Source: Verrucomicrobiaceae bacterium | GTDB taxonomy: Bacteria > Verrucomicrobiota > Verrucomicrobiia > Verrucomicrobiales > Verrucomicrobiaceae | Assembly: GCA_024232965.1 (NCBI GenBank) | Contig: JACKQF010000001.1 | Coordinates: 620,001 to 684,000, forward strand | Length of the DNA stretch: 64,000 nt | Direction: 5' to 3' | Shown here: positions 62,402-64,000 of the stretch, one piece after another | Layout of the letters: each line of letters begins with the position of its first letter | How positions within the stretch are numbered: position 1 is the first letter of the stretch | Made by a program: the position numbers and the translations under genes | The notes under the pieces: generated by a model | Seen by the model: only the letters and a program-made list of their open reading frames with translations | Database searches by the model: none | What the model was told of the DNA's origin: nothing

Positions 62402-62775
62402 GGATACAAACCAACAGAGCGGGAGAGCCGAAAGTTGCAGCCCGAGGTCGAATCGATGCTCAATCGAGTGAGTTTTTGTGACTCAGTTGGGTTGGAAGAG
62501 CCTGCAGCGAGTCGTTGTAAGCATCAGGTCGTGGAAGGGAAAGGGGTGTCGTGAAGCCATTGTTCGGGTTGTGTTGGGCGGCATCCGTTTTGTGCCGCAT
62601 TTGTTTCGAAAATAGGCAAGCATTTTGCTATTAAATTTAGATGGAGAACGATGATCAGATTTTGAAGATGCAGATCTTGTTCATGCGCTGATTTCTTGAG
62701 CAGCAATCTGCAAGCTTCTGATTGTGGGACAGCCCAATGACTTGACGTTCAGGGCTGCGGAGGGTAACTAAAACT
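62402..62775. other. Gene-free stretch between divergent genes
   Basis: A 374-base gap between divergently oriented genes. I see no tRNA, convincing small gene or repeat shared with elsewhere in the window. It contains a short hairpin, GCGGCA (62578-62583) with TGCCGC (62593-62598), followed by an AT-rich stretch, and a TTGACG (62740-62745). A GGAGG (62759-62763) serves the gene starting at 62776. Promoters for both flanking genes must lie here but I cannot place them with confidence. Confidence 0.6.
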
Positions 62776-64000
62776 ATGGGAACCGCGCTCTTCCTCCTCG
62801 CGTTTCGCCGGACACGAGGGTTCGTGTCGATAGCGGCGGCACTCTCCTTCTTTAGCCTCGCTGGCCGCCCAGGATTGGCTCAACAAGTGGGAGATGAGTG
62901 GACGGCGCGACGTGGGGACTCGAATCCGGAGCTTACCTATACGTCGATGGTGACGACGGGATCCGGAAGGATGATCGCCGTGAGCGATGGTGGCCAGCTC
63001 ATGATCAGCGACAATGGTGGCAGCGCCTGGACGTTTAGCCGAATCCGAACTGTGAATGGCGGTGTGAAAGGTCGCATCACGGACATGAAAGAGTTCACGA
63101 TCGGGAACTCGGGGTCACGACGCCTGATTGCCACGGCGGTGTACTTGGCGAAAGGTGGGCCTCTGGGCTTTGTTGGCAGGACGGTCTTGTATCTAAGTGC
63201 TAGCGATGGAAACTCTTGGACGGAGTTGCCATTCCCTCATGACAGCATCGACTTCGGCGGTGGGACCAATTTTGAAGGGGTGGTGCTGAGGGGATTGCAG
63301 GTCAGCCCCGCGGGGGAAATTTTGGCGTATGGAACGACCAACCTTGCGGCGTTCCCAACCGTCGTCTGGAGCATCGGAGGTGCGATCTATCGAAGTGTGG
63401 ATGGCGTGAACTGGAATCTCGCCAAGTTTGCCTACGGGCCGCTTTACCACATGAGCCCGGCCGGTGGTCGCTTGATTGCCGTGGGGGCGAACACTGCCCT
63501 GGACAGTGCGGATGGTGCGGGATGGAATGGCTACTTCCTCGAGAACGCCCAACTCATGGATGGCGGTCAACCCTTGGCGAGCGATTTGGCGGACCGCATT
63601 CGTCTTTACGATGTCGTCGAGAAGAGTGGCACTTTTACGGCCTATGGCATCATCCACAAACGCATCGGCACGATCCTTGAATCGCCGACCATTGAGCGGC
63701 AATTCACGATGACGAGTACGGCTCCGTTTGGTGGGGGGCGAATCTGGACGATCCACGACCAGGCGACTTATCCTGGAGTTTTGGATGCGGGTGGGAGCTC
63801 CCTGTTGGGCTTCAGCCGCTTGGGCGGCGTCAAGGCCAGCAGTGATGGGGGCGCCACGTTCTCCACGGTCACGACTTCCCCACGGGCAGTGGAGCGCAGC
63901 TTCACGCGAAGTGGTTCGAACATCACGGTCGTGAATTCGAGTCAGGAAGTGTGGAAGAGTACCAACGATGGCGTGGCTTGGTCGAAAATCTACAGTGTGC
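62776..64000 (+). CDS. Secreted Asp-box (BNR-like) beta-propeller protein, 5' part (runs off the right edge)
   Basis: An open frame from ATG 62776 to the window end without a stop, giving at least 408 residues. A GGAGG lies 12 bases upstream. The signal peptide spans about residues 12-36 (FVSIAAALSFFSLAGRPGLA). Repeated Asp-box motifs appear: SDNGGSAW, SASDGNSW, YRSVDGVNWN, SSDGGATF and STNDGVAW, each S-x-D-x-G-x-x-W-like, as in sialidase-type or Vps10-type propellers. Function cannot be given from this part alone. Similar proteins are common among large secreted proteins of Verrucomicrobia. Confidence 0.83.
   Translation, partial: MGTALFLLAFRRTRGFVSIAAALSFFSLAGRPGLAQQVGDEWTARRGDSNPELTYTSMVTTGSGRMIAVSDGGQLMISDNGGSAWTFSRIRTVNGGVKGRITDMKEFTIGNSGSRRLIATAVYLAKGGPLGFVGRTVLYLSASDGNSWTELPFPHDSIDFGGGTNFEGVVLRGLQVSPAGEILAYGTTNLAAFPTVVWSIGGAIYRSVDGVNWNLAKFAYGPLYHMSPAGGRLIAVGANTALDSADGAGWNGYFLENAQLMDGGQPLASDLADRIRLYDVVEKSGTFTAYGIIHKRIGTILESPTIERQFTMTSTAPFGGGRIWTIHDQATYPGVLDAGGSSLLGFSRLGGVKASSDGGATFSTVTTSPRAVERSFTRSGSNITVVNSSQEVWKSTNDGVAWSKIYSV

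Noticed and set aside
62524..62706. 60-codon reverse-strand frame in the 374-base gap
   Set aside because: No ribosome binding site, no recognisable composition, and a hairpin lies inside it; probably chance.
62740..62768. TTGACG and TAACTA with 17-base spacing before the Asp-box protein gene
   Set aside because: Transcription would begin at about the ATG and exclude the GGAGG ribosome binding site, so both cannot be functional together.
1..64000. tRNA, rRNA, CRISPR array, conventional transposase or prophage genes
   Set aside because: None seen on either strand by reading the intergenic gaps and predicted proteins; a covariance-model search would be needed to exclude small RNAs.

Overview
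This 64 kb window almost certainly comes from a Prosthecobacter-type member of the Verrucomicrobiota. The decisive marker is the bacterial tubulin operon at 46.4-50.1 kb (btubA, btubB and the kinesin-light-chain-like TPR gene bklc), which is known essentially only from Prosthecobacter. Supporting signs are the Planctomycetes/Verrucomicrobia-type secreted cytochrome c proteins (DUF1549/DUF1553 with DUF1501), PVC-type 'membrane-bound dehydrogenase' fusions, a DUF1080-type protein, and many small secreted hydrolases. I saw no rRNA, tRNA, CRISPR array, prophage or conventional insertion sequence.

Layout. 0-5.8 kb: the end of an unrecognised gene, a lipoprotein/barrel-like protein, a small membrane protein, a phosphohexomutase and a family 2 glycosyltransferase. 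5.9-9.3 kb: a tight biosynthetic operon trpA-dapF-dapA-tatD. 9.3-14.4 kb: a lipoprotein D,D-carboxypeptidase with aroD, a polyprenyl glycosylphosphotransferase, an AI-2E family transporter and a periplasmic thioredoxin-like protein closed by a perfect terminator. 14.46-15.96 kb: a lone AAA ATPase/DUF234 gene enclosed base-for-base by two copies of a 48-bp palindromic element; this is the strongest candidate here for an undescribed self-contained unit. 16.0-22.9 kb: a 1,806-residue ceramidase-like/LamG-like/PVC-dehydrogenase/HEAT/cytochrome c fusion, an amidohydrolase and dtd. 22.9-30.0 kb: a reverse-strand set of cytochrome c (DUF1549/DUF1553)-DUF1501-cytochrome c (DUF1549/DUF1553) genes. 30-32.9 kb: a YhcH-type protein, a membrane-anchored methyltransferase and a membrane protein. 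33-41.3 kb: a thioester-containing alpha-2-macroglobulin followed by a membrane-anchored alpha/alpha-toroid protein with a Gly-Tyr-Pro-Pro-rich head, ending in a terminator. 41.4-42.2 kb: two divergent VOC-fold proteins.

42.2-50.1 kb: a single-pass protein of unknown family, a tandem pseudokinase-like membrane protein, then btubA-btubB-bklc. The tubulins and the TPR protein are a known set; the two upstream membrane proteins could be partners, which is only an inference from position. 50.1-55.9 kb: ispH with an L,D-transpeptidase on the reverse strand, a DUF1080-like protein, and nadA with a UxaA-type dehydratase and a small membrane protein. 56-64 kb: a second PVC dehydrogenase/HEAT/cytochrome c protein, an SGNH hydrolase, a polysaccharide deacetylase, a long inverted repeat, an alpha/beta hydrolase with a fibronectin-like tail, a 374-bp gene-free stretch, and the start of an Asp-box (BNR-like) secreted protein that runs off the right edge.

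Several start codons were moved inward from the longest open frame where a signal peptide, a ribosome binding site or the family's usual start supported it. These choices are given in the entries.
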